A program made the translations under genes and the position numbers. Below, piece by piece: positions 37,687 through 45,839 of a stretch of DNA of 64,000 bases. Numbering within the stretch: position 1 is the stretch's first letter; the number at the start of each line of letters is the position of its first letter. The notes beneath the pieces are model-generated. The model did not search any database. It saw nothing but the letters and a program-made list of their open reading frames with translations, and was not told where the DNA came from. Source of the DNA: Deltaproteobacteria bacterium HGW-Deltaproteobacteria-8 (GTDB taxonomy: Bacteria > Desulfobacterota > Desulfovibrionia > Desulfovibrionales > Desulfovibrionaceae); the NCBI GenBank assembly GCA_002840405.1, contig PHAR01000007.1, positions 1-64,000 on the forward strand, written 5' to 3'.

Positions 37687-39249
37687 ATGCGCATCTCGGC
37701 CTGCGACAACGCCAAGCTCGCCGCCCTCTTCCTGGCCCTGGCCCTTTTGCCCCCAGCCCTCAGCGGCTGCGGGCTGGAATTCCGCACCGTACCCGAGGCC
37801 GCGCCGCCCTCCGTGGCCGCCCAGGCCAACGCCACGGCCAACGCAACGGCCGGACCCGCAGCGGTTCAGCCAGCCCCCCAGCCAGCGACCGACGCCCTGA
37901 GCGTGGCGCGCCGCCTGAACGTGCTCGTCAACGACACCGAGCCGGCCTCCCCGGACTTCGCGCGGCTGCGCGCGGAGCTCGTCCAGTCGGCCTCCGCCCA
38001 GGCTTCCGCAGGCGGCCAGCCCCTGCCCGGCGACCTGCGCCTGGCCATCAGCCGCGTGGCGGGCTTCAACCCACCGCAGATGCGCGAGCGCTGGCAGCGC
38101 TACCAGCAGGCCCTGGACAGCGCGGCCGCCCTCTATGCCGAGCACCCGCCCGTGGACACCAACGCCCTGAACGGCGCCAAGGTGGTGCGCAGGCTTGGCC
38201 CGGCCCTGTACCTGGTGCGCCTGCCCGGCGGTGACACGGCGTTTTTCTCCACCCCGCTGGGCGCCCGCAGGCTCAAGATCGGGATGAAGCTGCGCGGCAT
38301 CCTGGCCGTGGAAAAACCCCGCCCCAAGCCCGACAAGGCCGCAGGCGACCTGGTGGATGAGCTTAACGAATCGGCCCGCACCTTTGTGGCCATAACCAGG
38401 GAGGAAGCGCGCAAGATCACCGCCGAACGCGCGCCCGTGCTGGCCCGGCTGAAGGAGCTGGAAGCCGAGCGCGCAAAGTTCCAGCGCTCCATCGACGACG
38501 ACCTGGCCAGCCTGGACTCCCTGGCCCGCGACGTGAACGCGGTCATCAGCCCGCGACTGCTGGGCCTGTCTGGGTACGGCGGCCCAGGCCTCGACGAATC
38601 TCGCGCGCCGGCACGCCTCGTGCGGCAGGTCAAGCGCCTGTCGCACACGTACAGCCCGGTGCAGTACTACCGCTACACCCTGCCCGTCACCGGCAAGAAG
38701 CAGATGGACGCCGCCCTGCGCGGCTACATCGACGGCCGCATGAAGGATGTGCAGGACCTGCTGCGCACCGTGGGCGTGGGCCGGGGCCACGCGCGGGCCA
38801 ACGTGGACCTCGTGGCCTTCAAGAGCTTCACGGCCTCGGAGGACCTGCTGTCCGTCCGCTTCGAGGCCAGCCGCGACACAGGCGGGGCGCACCCCAACCA
38901 GAGCTTCGCATCCTTTGTGTTCGATGCGCGGAACCAGAAGCTGCTTGGCCTGGCCGACCTGTTCCAGAACCTTCCGGCTGGCTTAAGCCTGCTCTCTGAG
39001 CTGGCGACGCGGCGCATGGAGCTGGTGCTGGACGGGCATGTGTTCCCGGAGGGGCTTGAGCCCAAGGTGGAGAATTTCTCCGTCTTCGTCATCGACGGCC
39101 AGAGCCTGGTGTTCAGCTTCCCGCCGTACCAGATGGCCAGCTACGCCGAGGGGCCGCAGACCCTGCGCGTGCCTTTGGCGCATCCGCGCCTCCTGCCGCT
39201 GCTCTCGCCGAAGCTGCTGGAAGTCCTGGGCGCGCGGCCGAAACTGTAG
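37687..39249 (+). CDS. Lipoprotein with C-terminal DUF3298 (RsiV-like) domain
   Basis: The protein has 520 residues. The signal and lipobox (ALSGCG) are followed by an Ala/Asn/Pro-rich linker. The middle is helical with Arg/Lys/Glu-rich stretches (about 220-275). The C-terminal 200 residues look like the DUF4163/DUF3298 arrangement: FEASRDTGGAHPNQSFASFVFDARNQKLLGLADLF and EGLEPKVENFSVFVIDGQSLVFSFPPYQMASYAEG. Such domains occur in RsiV-type and envelope proteins, some binding lysozyme. The ATG has CCGGAGG upstream. No operon partner is seen. Confidence 0.75.
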   Translation: MRISACDNAKLAALFLALALLPPALSGCGLEFRTVPEAAPPSVAAQANATANATAGPAAVQPAPQPATDALSVARRLNVLVNDTEPASPDFARLRAELVQSASAQASAGGQPLPGDLRLAISRVAGFNPPQMRERWQRYQQALDSAAALYAEHPPVDTNALNGAKVVRRLGPALYLVRLPGGDTAFFSTPLGARRLKIGMKLRGILAVEKPRPKPDKAAGDLVDELNESARTFVAITREEARKITAERAPVLARLKELEAERAKFQRSIDDDLASLDSLARDVNAVISPRLLGLSGYGGPGLDESRAPARLVRQVKRLSHTYSPVQYYRYTLPVTGKKQMDAALRGYIDGRMKDVQDLLRTVGVGRGHARANVDLVAFKSFTASEDLLSVRFEASRDTGGAHPNQSFASFVFDARNQKLLGLADLFQNLPAGLSLLSELATRRMELVLDGHVFPEGLEPKVENFSVFVIDGQSLVFSFPPYQMASYAEGPQTLRVPLAHPRLLPLLSPKLLEVLGARPKL

Positions 39250-39350
39250 GGGGCTGACGCCCACACCAAAAGCCAGAGGGGCCTGAGCCCGCAACATAAC
39301 GAAGAGGGGCTTGCGCCCGCATCACGAAGAGAGGGGCTTGCGCCCCTCTT
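39249..39350. repeat. 27-28-bp degenerate tandem repeat, about four copies, hairpin-forming
   Basis: Copies begin at 39249, 39277, 39305 and 39332. Each starts with (A/G)GGGGCxTGxGCCC, itself a small inverted repeat, followed by a variable A/C-rich spacer. The last copy is embedded in the terminator at 39330-39356. It fills the space after the DUF3298 lipoprotein gene. Confidence 0.7.
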
Positions 39351-39356
39351 TGCTTT
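39330..39356 (+). terminator. Rho-independent terminator after DUF3298 lipoprotein gene
   Basis: Eight perfect pairs (39330-39337 with 39342-39349) enclose a TTGC loop and are followed by TTTGCTTT. It is built from the last unit of the local repeat array. Confidence 0.75.
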
Positions 39357-39418
39357 CCTGGATGTTCCACATGGCCACGCCCGACAGGGACGACACCGCC
39401 GCCCAGCCCGCGCCCGGC

Positions 39419-40507
39419 TTACTTGCGGCGGCAGCCCTCGGCGTCGGCAGCCTTGAGGGCCGAAAGGACCAGGTTCGGGGAGATCTCCACGGGCTCGTTG
39501 TGGATGCTTTCGCCCTCGGCGCAGGTCTTTTCGGCCACGCGGCGCAGCTCCAGGTCGGTGACCTCCTCCAGCCCCAGAGCGGCAAAAGTCGTGGGCAGGC
39601 CAAGAACCTCGCACAGGGTGTACACCTCGTCCATGAGGGCCACGGGCTTGTCCGTGAGGAACAGCGACGCCAGCACGCCAAAGGCCACCTTTTCGCCGTG
39701 GTACAGGCCGTGGACTCCGGGCAGGGCCGTCAGGCCGTTGTGGATGGAGTGGGCCGCGCCCAGCCCCCCGCTCTCGAAGCCCAGGCCGCTCAGCAGGGTG
39801 TTGGCCTCCACCACGCGCTCCAGGGCCGGGGTGACCACATGCGCCTCACAGGCCGTGCGCGCGGCCAGGCCCCAGTCGCGGACAGTCTCGTAGCAGAGCC
39901 GGGCCAGGGCGTGGGCGGTCATGGAGCCCACGTCTCCGGCGATGTTATGCCCCCGGCTGACACGGCAGGATTCGGCCTCGAACCAGGTCGCCAGGGCATC
40001 GCCCATGCCCGACACCAGGAACCGGGCCGGGGCCTGGGCCATGACCTCGGTATCCACCAGGACCAGATCGGGATTGCGGGGCAGCAGGTCCACCCGCTGG
40101 AAAACGCCTTCCGGGGTGTAGATCACGCAGACGGAGCTGCACGGCGCGTCCGTGGAGGCGATGGTGGGCACCACGGCCACGGGGATTCCGGCCCGGGAGG
40201 CCACGGCCTTGGCCGCGTCCATGGTCTTGCCCCCGCCGATGGCGGTGACGGCCTGAGCCCCGAAGTCCTGGACCCCTGCCAGGAGCCGCTTAATCTCCTG
40301 ATCCGTGCATTCCCGGCCGAAGCGTTCCACATGCACGGCCCCGGCCTGCTCCAATTCGGGCAGCAAGGGCGGCAGCAGGTGTTCAAGCGGGTGCGGGGAG
40401 CAGATCAGGAAATGCCTGCTGCCCAGACGGGCAAGCTCCCTGCCCAGGCGGGACAGGGCTCCGGCGCCCTGCACGTAGCGTCCCGGAAACAACGTGGTGC
40501 TGATCAT
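39419..40507 (-). CDS. Iron-containing / glycerol-dehydrogenase-like alcohol dehydrogenase
   Basis: The protein has 362 residues. The NAD-binding motif AIGGGKTMDAAKAVA lies near residue 90, and PTIASTDAPCSS follows as in GldA. Metal ligands are visible in GMGDALATWFE (Asp), AAHSIHNGLTAL (His) and HGLYHGEKVAFG (His). It probably oxidises glycerol or another small polyol with NAD. ATG 40507 has GGGGAGAG upstream. The C-terminus ends in a short Cys/Arg tail. The small membrane protein gene is the next upstream gene on the same strand. Confidence 0.85.
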   Translation of the reverse strand: MISTTLFPGRYVQGAGALSRLGRELARLGSRHFLICSPHPLEHLLPPLLPELEQAGAVHVERFGRECTDQEIKRLLAGVQDFGAQAVTAIGGGKTMDAAKAVASRAGIPVAVVPTIASTDAPCSSVCVIYTPEGVFQRVDLLPRNPDLVLVDTEVMAQAPARFLVSGMGDALATWFEAESCRVSRGHNIAGDVGSMTAHALARLCYETVRDWGLAARTACEAHVVTPALERVVEANTLLSGLGFESGGLGAAHSIHNGLTALPGVHGLYHGEKVAFGVLASLFLTDKPVALMDEVYTLCEVLGLPTTFAALGLEEVTDLELRRVAEKTCAEGESIHNEPVEISPNLVLSALKAADAEGCRRK

Positions 40508-40542
40508 GGCTCTCCCCTTTTGCGCAACCGGGCCAGGGCGGG

Positions 40543-40797
40543 CTAGCGCCCCTCTTTGCGGTCGTTGATGTTCTTCATGGTCACGCCCGCCAGGCACCCG
40601 GCCAGAAGGCCCAGGCCGAGCATGCGGCCCATGTTCACCTCGGGGATGAGCCACCCGATGATGACCGCCAGCGACCCGCCCAGGATGACGCCGCGCGCCA
40701 GATAATTCAGCGTTCCGGCAAAACGCTTGTCCGCCGGGCTGAACTCATCCTGCTGCGTTTTTTGTGTTTCCTTGTTCTTCCTGGCGCTCTTGCCCAT
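40543..40797 (-). CDS. Small membrane protein, two predicted segments
   Basis: The protein has 84 residues. A charged N-terminus (about 30 residues, Lys/Gln-rich) is followed by two hydrophobic segments: ARGVILGGSLAVIIGWLIP and MLGLGLLAGCLAGVTM. The general shape recalls AtpZ/AtpI-like or AtpQ-like small proteins, but no signature is clear and no ATP synthase genes are nearby. ATG 40797 has GGGAGGG upstream. It lies 35 bases upstream of the alcohol dehydrogenase gene, perhaps in the same unit. Confidence 0.65.
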   Translation of the reverse strand: MGKSARKNKETQKTQQDEFSPADKRFAGTLNYLARGVILGGSLAVIIGWLIPEVNMGRMLGLGLLAGCLAGVTMKNINDRKEGR

Positions 40798-40906
40798 GGG
40801 TACCCTCCCGCGATGTGCGTGGCCGCATTGAACCACAAATCAGCTGGGGACTCAACCCTGGATCACAATATGTAAATCGTTGCACCCCAATACTTAAGAA
40901 TACAAC

Positions 40907-40935
40907 TTGACATCGACTTTCAATATCATTACTTC
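40907..40935 (+). promoter_or_regulatory. Candidate promoter / Fur-site region of the feo operon
   Basis: TTGACA at 40907-40912 lies in an AT-rich stretch; 17 bases later is TACTTC, a weak -10. The overlapping AATATCATTACTT resembles part of a Fur box (core ATCATTA). Iron control of feo genes by Fur is well established in general; here the site is only suggestive. Confidence 0.35.
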
Positions 40936-40985
40936 TCTTCTCGAAGGCGCCGGTCCGCGTGGACGCGCCAAAAGGAGAATTGATC

Positions 40986-41180
40986 ATGTGGCAAAACATC
41001 CTCGTCATCGCCATCATTGTTGTCACCGCAGCCCTCGTGGGCCGGAGCTTCTACAGGAAGTTCACGGGCAGGTCGTCCTGCTGCGGCGGCTGTTCCAGCA
41101 AGGGCTCCTGCGCAGGCGGGAGCGGAAACACCCTGCGCCCGCTTGACGGGCCAGGCTGCGGCTGCGGGCACCATTCATGA
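40986..41180 (+). CDS. FeoB-associated cysteine-rich membrane protein
   Basis: The protein has 64 residues. One membrane segment (ILVIAIIVVTAALVG) is followed by a basic patch and a cysteine cluster (CCGGCSSKGSC, later CGCGHH). This is the known small FeoB-associated family in Desulfovibrio-like bacteria. It may bind iron delivered by FeoB. ATG 40986 has AAAGGAG upstream. Its stop is 44 bases from the feoA GTG start; an ATG of the feoA frame even overlaps its stop. Confidence 0.85.
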   Translation: MWQNILVIAIIVVTAALVGRSFYRKFTGRSSCCGGCSSKGSCAGGSGNTLRPLDGPGCGCGHHS

Positions 41181-41224
41181 GGGGTCCTCTTACCACCCTG
41201 GAGACACCGTCAGAGGAAATCCCC

Positions 41225-41467
41225 GTGAATTCGTGCATCACCCTGCGCCAGGCGCAGGTCAACCAGAAGCTGCGCATCTGCTCCGTGGGCGCAGAGGGAG
41301 ACCTGGGCCGCAGGATCCGCGACATGGGCCTGATGCCCGGCGTGGAGGTGACCGTGGTCGGCAAGGCCCCGCTCAGAGATCCCGTGGCCCTGCGCCTGCG
41401 GGACTTCACCCTGGCCCTGCGCAACAGCGAAGCCGACTACATCGTGGTCGAACCTCTGGAGGGCTAG
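41225..41467 (+). CDS. feoA: Ferrous iron transport protein A
   Basis: The protein has 80 residues from the GTG at 41225, the usual FeoA size, with an AGAGGAAA ribosome site. The SH3-like FeoA core is visible: GDLGRRIRDMGLMPGVEVTVVGKAPLRDPVALRLRD. It is thought to modulate FeoB. An ATG 16 codons upstream, overlapping the previous stop, gives a longer form but has no ribosome site. feoB follows immediately. Confidence 0.9.
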   Translation: MNSCITLRQAQVNQKLRICSVGAEGDLGRRIRDMGLMPGVEVTVVGKAPLRDPVALRLRDFTLALRNSEADYIVVEPLEG

Positions 41468-43666
41468 ATGGAGCCCCTCGTTCAAGAGCACAGCATGACC
41501 ATCGGCCTGGCTGGCAACCCCAACTGCGGCAAGACAACCATGTTCAACGCCCTGACCGGCTCCCACCAGCACGTGGGCAACTGGCCGGGCGTCACCGTGG
41601 TGACCAAGATGGGCCACGCCCACGTCGGCACTGTCGAAGTGGACATCGTGGACCTGCCCGGCACCTATTCCCTCACCGCCTACTCCGAGGAGGAAAAGGC
41701 CGCGCGCAACTTCCTCATCGGCACCCGGCCCGCAGCGGTCATCGACGTGCTGAACGCCGACGCCCTTGAACGCAACCTCTACCTGGCCGTGCAGATCCTG
41801 GAGCTGGGCGTGCCGCTCGTCCTGGCCCTGAACATGATGGACGAGGTGCGCAGGCACGGCAAGGACATCGACACGGCGCTGCTGACCGAGCTCACCGGCT
41901 GTCCGGCCATCGAAACCGTGGCGCGCTCGGGCAAGGGCAAGCAGGAGCTCCTGGAAGCGGCCCTGGACCTGGCCAAGACCCGCGACGGACGCTGGGAGCC
42001 GCTCGTGATCTCCTACGGCCCGGACCTGGACCCGGTGCTGGACGAGATGGAGGCCATCATCGCCAAGGCCGGGCTTTTGGCCGGGCAGGTGCCGCCCAGA
42101 TGGGTGGGCATCAAACACCTGGAGGGCGACGAGTCCATCATCCGCCGCTGCAGTGAGGCCGCCCCAGAGGCCTCGGCCAGGCTTGCGGCCCTGGCGGCAA
42201 AGGTCGCGGCCCACCTGGCCAAGACCCTGCGCGCCAGCCCCGACGCCATCATCGCCGACTACCGCTACGGCTACATCACGGGCATCGCCCGGCAGGTGGT
42301 GCGCTACCCGGCGGTGGACGTCGAACGCATCCGCATGTCCGACCGCATGGACCAGGTGCTCACGCACCAGCTGGCCGGACCGCTGGCCATGGCGCTCATC
42401 ATCTACCTGGTCTACATCCTGACCTTCAAGGCCGGGGCGCTGCCCATGGAGGCTGTGCAGGGGGCCTTTGCCTGGCTGGGCAAGACCGCCGAGGCGGCCA
42501 TGCCCGACGGCCTGCTGCGCTCCCTGGTGGTCTCCGGCGTCATCGCCGGCGTGGGCGGGGTGCTGGGCTTCGTGCCGCTCATCATGATCATGTTCTTTCT
42601 CATCTCCGCCCTGGAGGACTCCGGCTACGTGGCGCGCATGGCCTACATGCTCGACCGCGTGTTCCGCATCTTCGGCCTGCACGGCACCAGCGTGCTGCCC
42701 TTCATCGTGGCCGGCGGCATTGCAGGCGGCTGCGCCGTGCCCGGCGTCATGGCCACGCGCGCGCTCAGAAGCCCCAAGGAGAAGCTGGCCACCCTGCTCG
42801 TGACCCCGTTCATGACCTGCGGGGCCAAGGTGCCCGTGTTCCTGATGCTGGCCGCGGCCTTCTTCCCCGGCTCCGAGGCCGGGGTCATGTCCCTGGTGAC
42901 GCTCACGGCCTGGGTCTCGGCCCTGCTGGTGGCCAAGCTCCTGCGCTCCACCGTGGTCCGGGGAGAGAGCACGCCCTTTGTCATGGAGCTGCCGCCCTAC
43001 CGCATGCCCACCCTCTCCGGCCTGTGCATCCACACCTGGGAGCGCTCCTGGGACTACATGCGCAAGGCCGGGACCACCATTCTGGCCATCTCCGTGCTGC
43101 TCTGGGCGGCCATGACCTTCCCGGGCCTGCCCGCAGACCGCGCCCAGTTCTTCGACTCCGGCATGGCCAGCGCGCAGGAGCAGATCGACACGGCCAAGGC
43201 CCAGGGCCAGGAGGCCCCGGAGCTGGCGGACGCCCTCCAGCGTTTGGGCGCGCAACGCTCCGAAGAGGCGCTCAAGGCTTCCGCCGCCGGGCGCGCCGGG
43301 GTGGCGCTGGAATCCATCAGCAGCCTGGCGGGCTTCAACTGGCGCGTGAACATCGCCCTGGTGGGCGGGCTGGCGGCCAAGGAAGTCATCGTGTCCACCC
43401 TGGGCACGGCCTATTCCCTGGGCGAAATCGACACCAAGGACGCCGAACCCCTGTCGCGGCTCCTGGCCGCAGATGCGACGTTCTCCAAGGCCGCAGCCCT
43501 GGCCCTGATCATCTTCGTCATCCTCTACGCGCCCTGCTCCGTGACCATCGTGACCATGGCCCGGGAATCCAGCTGGAAGTGGGCCGCCTTCGCCATGACC
43601 TTCAACACGGCCCTGGCCTTCGTGGCCGCCGTGGCGGTGTTTCAGACCGCGCGGCTGTTCATCTAG
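41468..43666 (+). CDS. feoB: Ferrous iron transport protein B
   Basis: The protein has 732 residues. The N-terminal G domain has GNPNCGKTT (G1), DLPG (G3) and NMMDE (G4). Helical GDI region and the membrane part follow, with two Gate domains (first around LVVSGVIAGVGGVLGFVPLIMIMF, second in the C-terminal third). It imports Fe2+ across the inner membrane. The start follows directly on the feoA stop. Between the Gate domains lies the usual cytosolic-type helical insert (AQEQIDTAKAQGQEAPELAD). A strong terminator follows. Confidence 0.96.
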   Translation: MEPLVQEHSMTIGLAGNPNCGKTTMFNALTGSHQHVGNWPGVTVVTKMGHAHVGTVEVDIVDLPGTYSLTAYSEEEKAARNFLIGTRPAAVIDVLNADALERNLYLAVQILELGVPLVLALNMMDEVRRHGKDIDTALLTELTGCPAIETVARSGKGKQELLEAALDLAKTRDGRWEPLVISYGPDLDPVLDEMEAIIAKAGLLAGQVPPRWVGIKHLEGDESIIRRCSEAAPEASARLAALAAKVAAHLAKTLRASPDAIIADYRYGYITGIARQVVRYPAVDVERIRMSDRMDQVLTHQLAGPLAMALIIYLVYILTFKAGALPMEAVQGAFAWLGKTAEAAMPDGLLRSLVVSGVIAGVGGVLGFVPLIMIMFFLISALEDSGYVARMAYMLDRVFRIFGLHGTSVLPFIVAGGIAGGCAVPGVMATRALRSPKEKLATLLVTPFMTCGAKVPVFLMLAAAFFPGSEAGVMSLVTLTAWVSALLVAKLLRSTVVRGESTPFVMELPPYRMPTLSGLCIHTWERSWDYMRKAGTTILAISVLLWAAMTFPGLPADRAQFFDSGMASAQEQIDTAKAQGQEAPELADALQRLGAQRSEEALKASAAGRAGVALESISSLAGFNWRVNIALVGGLAAKEVIVSTLGTAYSLGEIDTKDAEPLSRLLAADATFSKAAALALIIFVILYAPCSVTIVTMARESSWKWAAFAMTFNTALAFVAAVAVFQTARLFI

Positions 43667-43719
43667 GACGCCTGGGCCGTTTTCACCCCCTCCCTCCGCA
43701 CTCCTCCTCCCTTCCAGCC

Positions 43720-43760
43720 GGAACCCCGGAGGCCGAAAGGCTTCCGGGGTTCCCTATTTG
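43720..43760 (+). terminator. Rho-independent terminator of the feo operon
   Basis: Eleven perfect pairs (43720-43730 with 43743-43753), plus an inner GCC/GGC, precede a CTATTT tail. It lies 54 bases after feoB. Confidence 0.75.
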
Positions 43761-43843
43761 CGCCCCCTGGCAGGATTTTCTCAAACCCACTCCCCCGAGT
43801 CCGGCCTTCCCTTTCTCGCCCAAACCTACTAGGCTTTGCGCGC

Positions 43844-44878
43844 ATGCGCGACAGCACCCCCACCGACACGGCCCCGCCGCACCCGCCCGCACACCTTGCC
43901 GCAACCCTGCGCCGCGCCGTCTGGGATGTCCTGGCCCAGAGTGTGCGCGTATGCCGGGAGCTCTTCGTGGTCATGATCCCCGTGGTCATCGGCGTGAAGG
44001 TGCTCCAGGAACTGGGGGCCGTGCCCTGGCTGGCCATGCCGCTCACACCGCTCATGGCCCTGGTCGGCCTGCCCCCGGAGATGGGCCTGGTCTGGGCCAC
44101 GGCGCTTCTGAACAACATTTACAGCGCCATCATCGTCTTCCTGGCGCTGGGCTCCGTAACCCTGACCCAGGCCCAGATGACGGTGCTGGCCACGCTGATC
44201 CTGGTGGCCCACAACCTGCCCGTGGAGCTCGGCATCGCGAGGAAGTCCGGCGCGCGCCTGCGCTTCCAGCTCTTGGCGCGGTTTGGCGGCGCACTGGTCC
44301 TGGGCATGCTGCTCAGCGCCGCCTACAAGGCCACGGGCACCCTGCAAGCCCCGGCCGTGGTGCTCTTCACCCACCCCGAAGTCAGCACAAACCCTTCCCT
44401 CTGGCTCTGGGCCGTGGGCGAGGGCCAGAAGCTGGTCTCCATCGCGCTGGTCATCACCGCGCTCATGGCCCTCATGCGGCTTTTGACGGCCGTGGGCGCC
44501 ATCGGCCTCTTGAACCGCCTGCTGCGGCCTGTGCTGGCGCTCATCGGCATCGGCCCGGCGGCCTCGGGCATCACCGTGGCCGGGCTGACCCTGGGCGTGG
44601 CCTACGGCGGCGGGCTCATCATCCATGAGGCCAAGAGCGGCCGCGTGGACAAGCGCGACGTCTTCTTTTCCCTCACCCTCATGGGCCTGTGCCACAGCCT
44701 CATCGAAGACACCCTGCTCATGGCCATGCTGGGGGCGCAGCTCTCCGGCATTCTCTGGGCCAGACTGGCCTTCGCCCTCGCGGCCACGGCCCTGCTCGTC
44801 AAATGCACTGCGCGCCTTGCCCCGCGGCTGGCCGACCGCCTGCTGTGGTCAACCGTGGCGCGCATCCCCGCACCCTGA
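43844..44878 (+). CDS. Membrane protein with two nucleoside-recognition (Gate) domains
   Basis: The protein has 344 residues with about eight hydrophobic segments. Two Gate-type repeats are seen: residues ~35-140 (VVMIPVVIGVKVLQELGA) and ~190-320 (LALIGIGPAASGITVAGLTLGVAYGGGLIIHEA). The same Gate domains make the pore of FeoB and of nucleoside transporters, but the G domain is absent. Its place just after feoAB suggests a metal link, though a strong terminator separates them. The substrate is unknown. The ATG has no strong ribosome site. ridA follows 14 bases later. Confidence 0.78.
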   Translation: MRDSTPTDTAPPHPPAHLAATLRRAVWDVLAQSVRVCRELFVVMIPVVIGVKVLQELGAVPWLAMPLTPLMALVGLPPEMGLVWATALLNNIYSAIIVFLALGSVTLTQAQMTVLATLILVAHNLPVELGIARKSGARLRFQLLARFGGALVLGMLLSAAYKATGTLQAPAVVLFTHPEVSTNPSLWLWAVGEGQKLVSIALVITALMALMRLLTAVGAIGLLNRLLRPVLALIGIGPAASGITVAGLTLGVAYGGGLIIHEAKSGRVDKRDVFFSLTLMGLCHSLIEDTLLMAMLGAQLSGILWARLAFALAATALLVKCTARLAPRLADRLLWSTVARIPAP

Positions 44879-44892
44879 ACCAAGGAGCTTTC

Positions 44893-45279
44893 ATGTCAGC
44901 GGAACCGAAGACCGTCCAGACCGCCAACGCCCCGGCCGCCATCGGCCCCTATTCCCAGGCCGTGACCTATGGCGGGCTGGTGTTCTTAAGCGGCCAGCTC
45001 GGTATCAACCCGGCCACGGGCGTCATCCCCGAGGACTTCGCCGCGCAGGCCGCGCAGGCCCTGGCCAACGTGCGCGCCGTGGTCGAGGCCGCCGGGTCCG
45101 ACCTTTCGCGCGTGCTCTCGGTGGACGTGTTCCTCATCGACATGGGCCGCTTTGCCGAGTTCAACCAGATCTACAGCACCTTCTTCACCGCCCACAAGCC
45201 CGCCCGGGCCGCCGTGGCCGTGGCCGCGCTCCCGCGCGAGGCCCAGGTGGAAGTGCGCGTGGTGGCAGCCCTGGCCTAG
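44893..45279 (+). CDS. ridA: RidA-family enamine/imine deaminase
   Basis: The protein has 128 residues, standard for RidA. The motifs IGPYSQAV, VFLSGQLGINPATG, NVRAVVEAAGSDLSRVL and ARAAVAVAALPREAQVEV, with the substrate-binding Arg in the last block, are all present. It hydrolyses reactive 2-aminoacrylate-type enamines made by PLP enzymes. ATG 44893 has CAAGGAG upstream. It follows the Gate-domain gene closely and ends at a bidirectional terminator. Confidence 0.93.
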   Translation: MSAEPKTVQTANAPAAIGPYSQAVTYGGLVFLSGQLGINPATGVIPEDFAAQAAQALANVRAVVEAAGSDLSRVLSVDVFLIDMGRFAEFNQIYSTFFTAHKPARAAVAVAALPREAQVEVRVVAALA

Positions 45280-45286
45280 AACGCAC

Positions 45287-45323
45287 AAAGGCGGCGCCCC
45301 CAAGTGGAGGGCGCCGCCTTTGC
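45287..45323. terminator. Bidirectional terminator between ridA and hesB-like gene
   Basis: Thirteen perfect pairs (45287-45299 with 45309-45321) have AAA on the left arm and TTT on the right arm. It lies between convergent gene ends at 45279 and 45353. Confidence 0.85.
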
Positions 45324-45352
45324 CGTGCTCAGTGATGTCAGGCCAGGTCGGT

Positions 45353-45703
45353 TCAGGAGCAGCCGCAGCCGCCGGAACCGCAACCGCCGCCGGAGTCGCC
45401 GCTGCCGCAGCCGCCGGAGCCGCAGCTCCCGCCGCCGCCCAGCTCGTTCTCAGACTCGACCGAGAAGCCATACTCGCCCGCGTCTATGACGATCTTGCCC
45501 GCAGAGGCCAGAAGGGACTTCTCCGCCAGCAGGGTGTAGCCCTGGGACTCCACGCTTTCATCCCCGTCGCGGACTTCGTCCAGGGCCAGGGAAAGTTTCG
45601 GGCCGCAGCAGCTGCCCCCCAGGAAGATGCGCAGGGGAGACTTTTCCTTGTCCGCAAAATAGCCGTCAAGCTGTTCGCGCGCGGCTTCGCTCAATGTGAT
45701 CAT
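45353..45703 (-). CDS. HesB/IscA-like protein with cysteine-rich tail (non-Sec paralogue)
   Basis: The protein has 116 residues. The HesB/IscA fold has the motif LGGSCCGPKLSLAL with C32 and C33, and a C-terminal tail of repeated Gly-Ser-Cys units after the IscA core (SVESENELGGGG). It is a close paralogue of the selenoprotein encoded just upstream, with the Sec position filled by Cys. It may carry iron-sulfur clusters or other metals. ATG 45703 has AGGAG upstream. A terminator separates it from the paralogue, so it is probably transcribed on its own. Confidence 0.88.
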   Translation of the reverse strand: MITLSEAAREQLDGYFADKEKSPLRIFLGGSCCGPKLSLALDEVRDGDESVESQGYTLLAEKSLLASAGKIVIDAGEYGFSVESENELGGGGSCGSGGCGSGDSGGGCGSGGCGCS

Positions 45704-45785
45704 GGGACGCTCCTTGTATCCGTTGAAGTTTTTTCGACAAAAGCCTGCGACAATGAACTTCCGTGGGACCCAGATGCCGCTGCAA

Positions 45786-45817
45786 TGAAAAGGGCGGCGC
45801 TCCAAGGAACGCCGCCC
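45786..45817 (-). terminator. Rho-independent terminator of the hesB-like selenoprotein gene
   Basis: Eight perfect pairs (45792-45799 with 45810-45817) are followed on the minus strand by TTTTC. It starts 23 bases beyond the selenoprotein stop. Confidence 0.8.
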
Positions 45818-45839
45818 GTATCTTCGTGGGGATGAATGC

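Noticed and set aside
39249-39350. CRISPR array
   Set aside because: The units are degenerate, only about four copies exist, there are no unique spacers of constant length and no cas genes.
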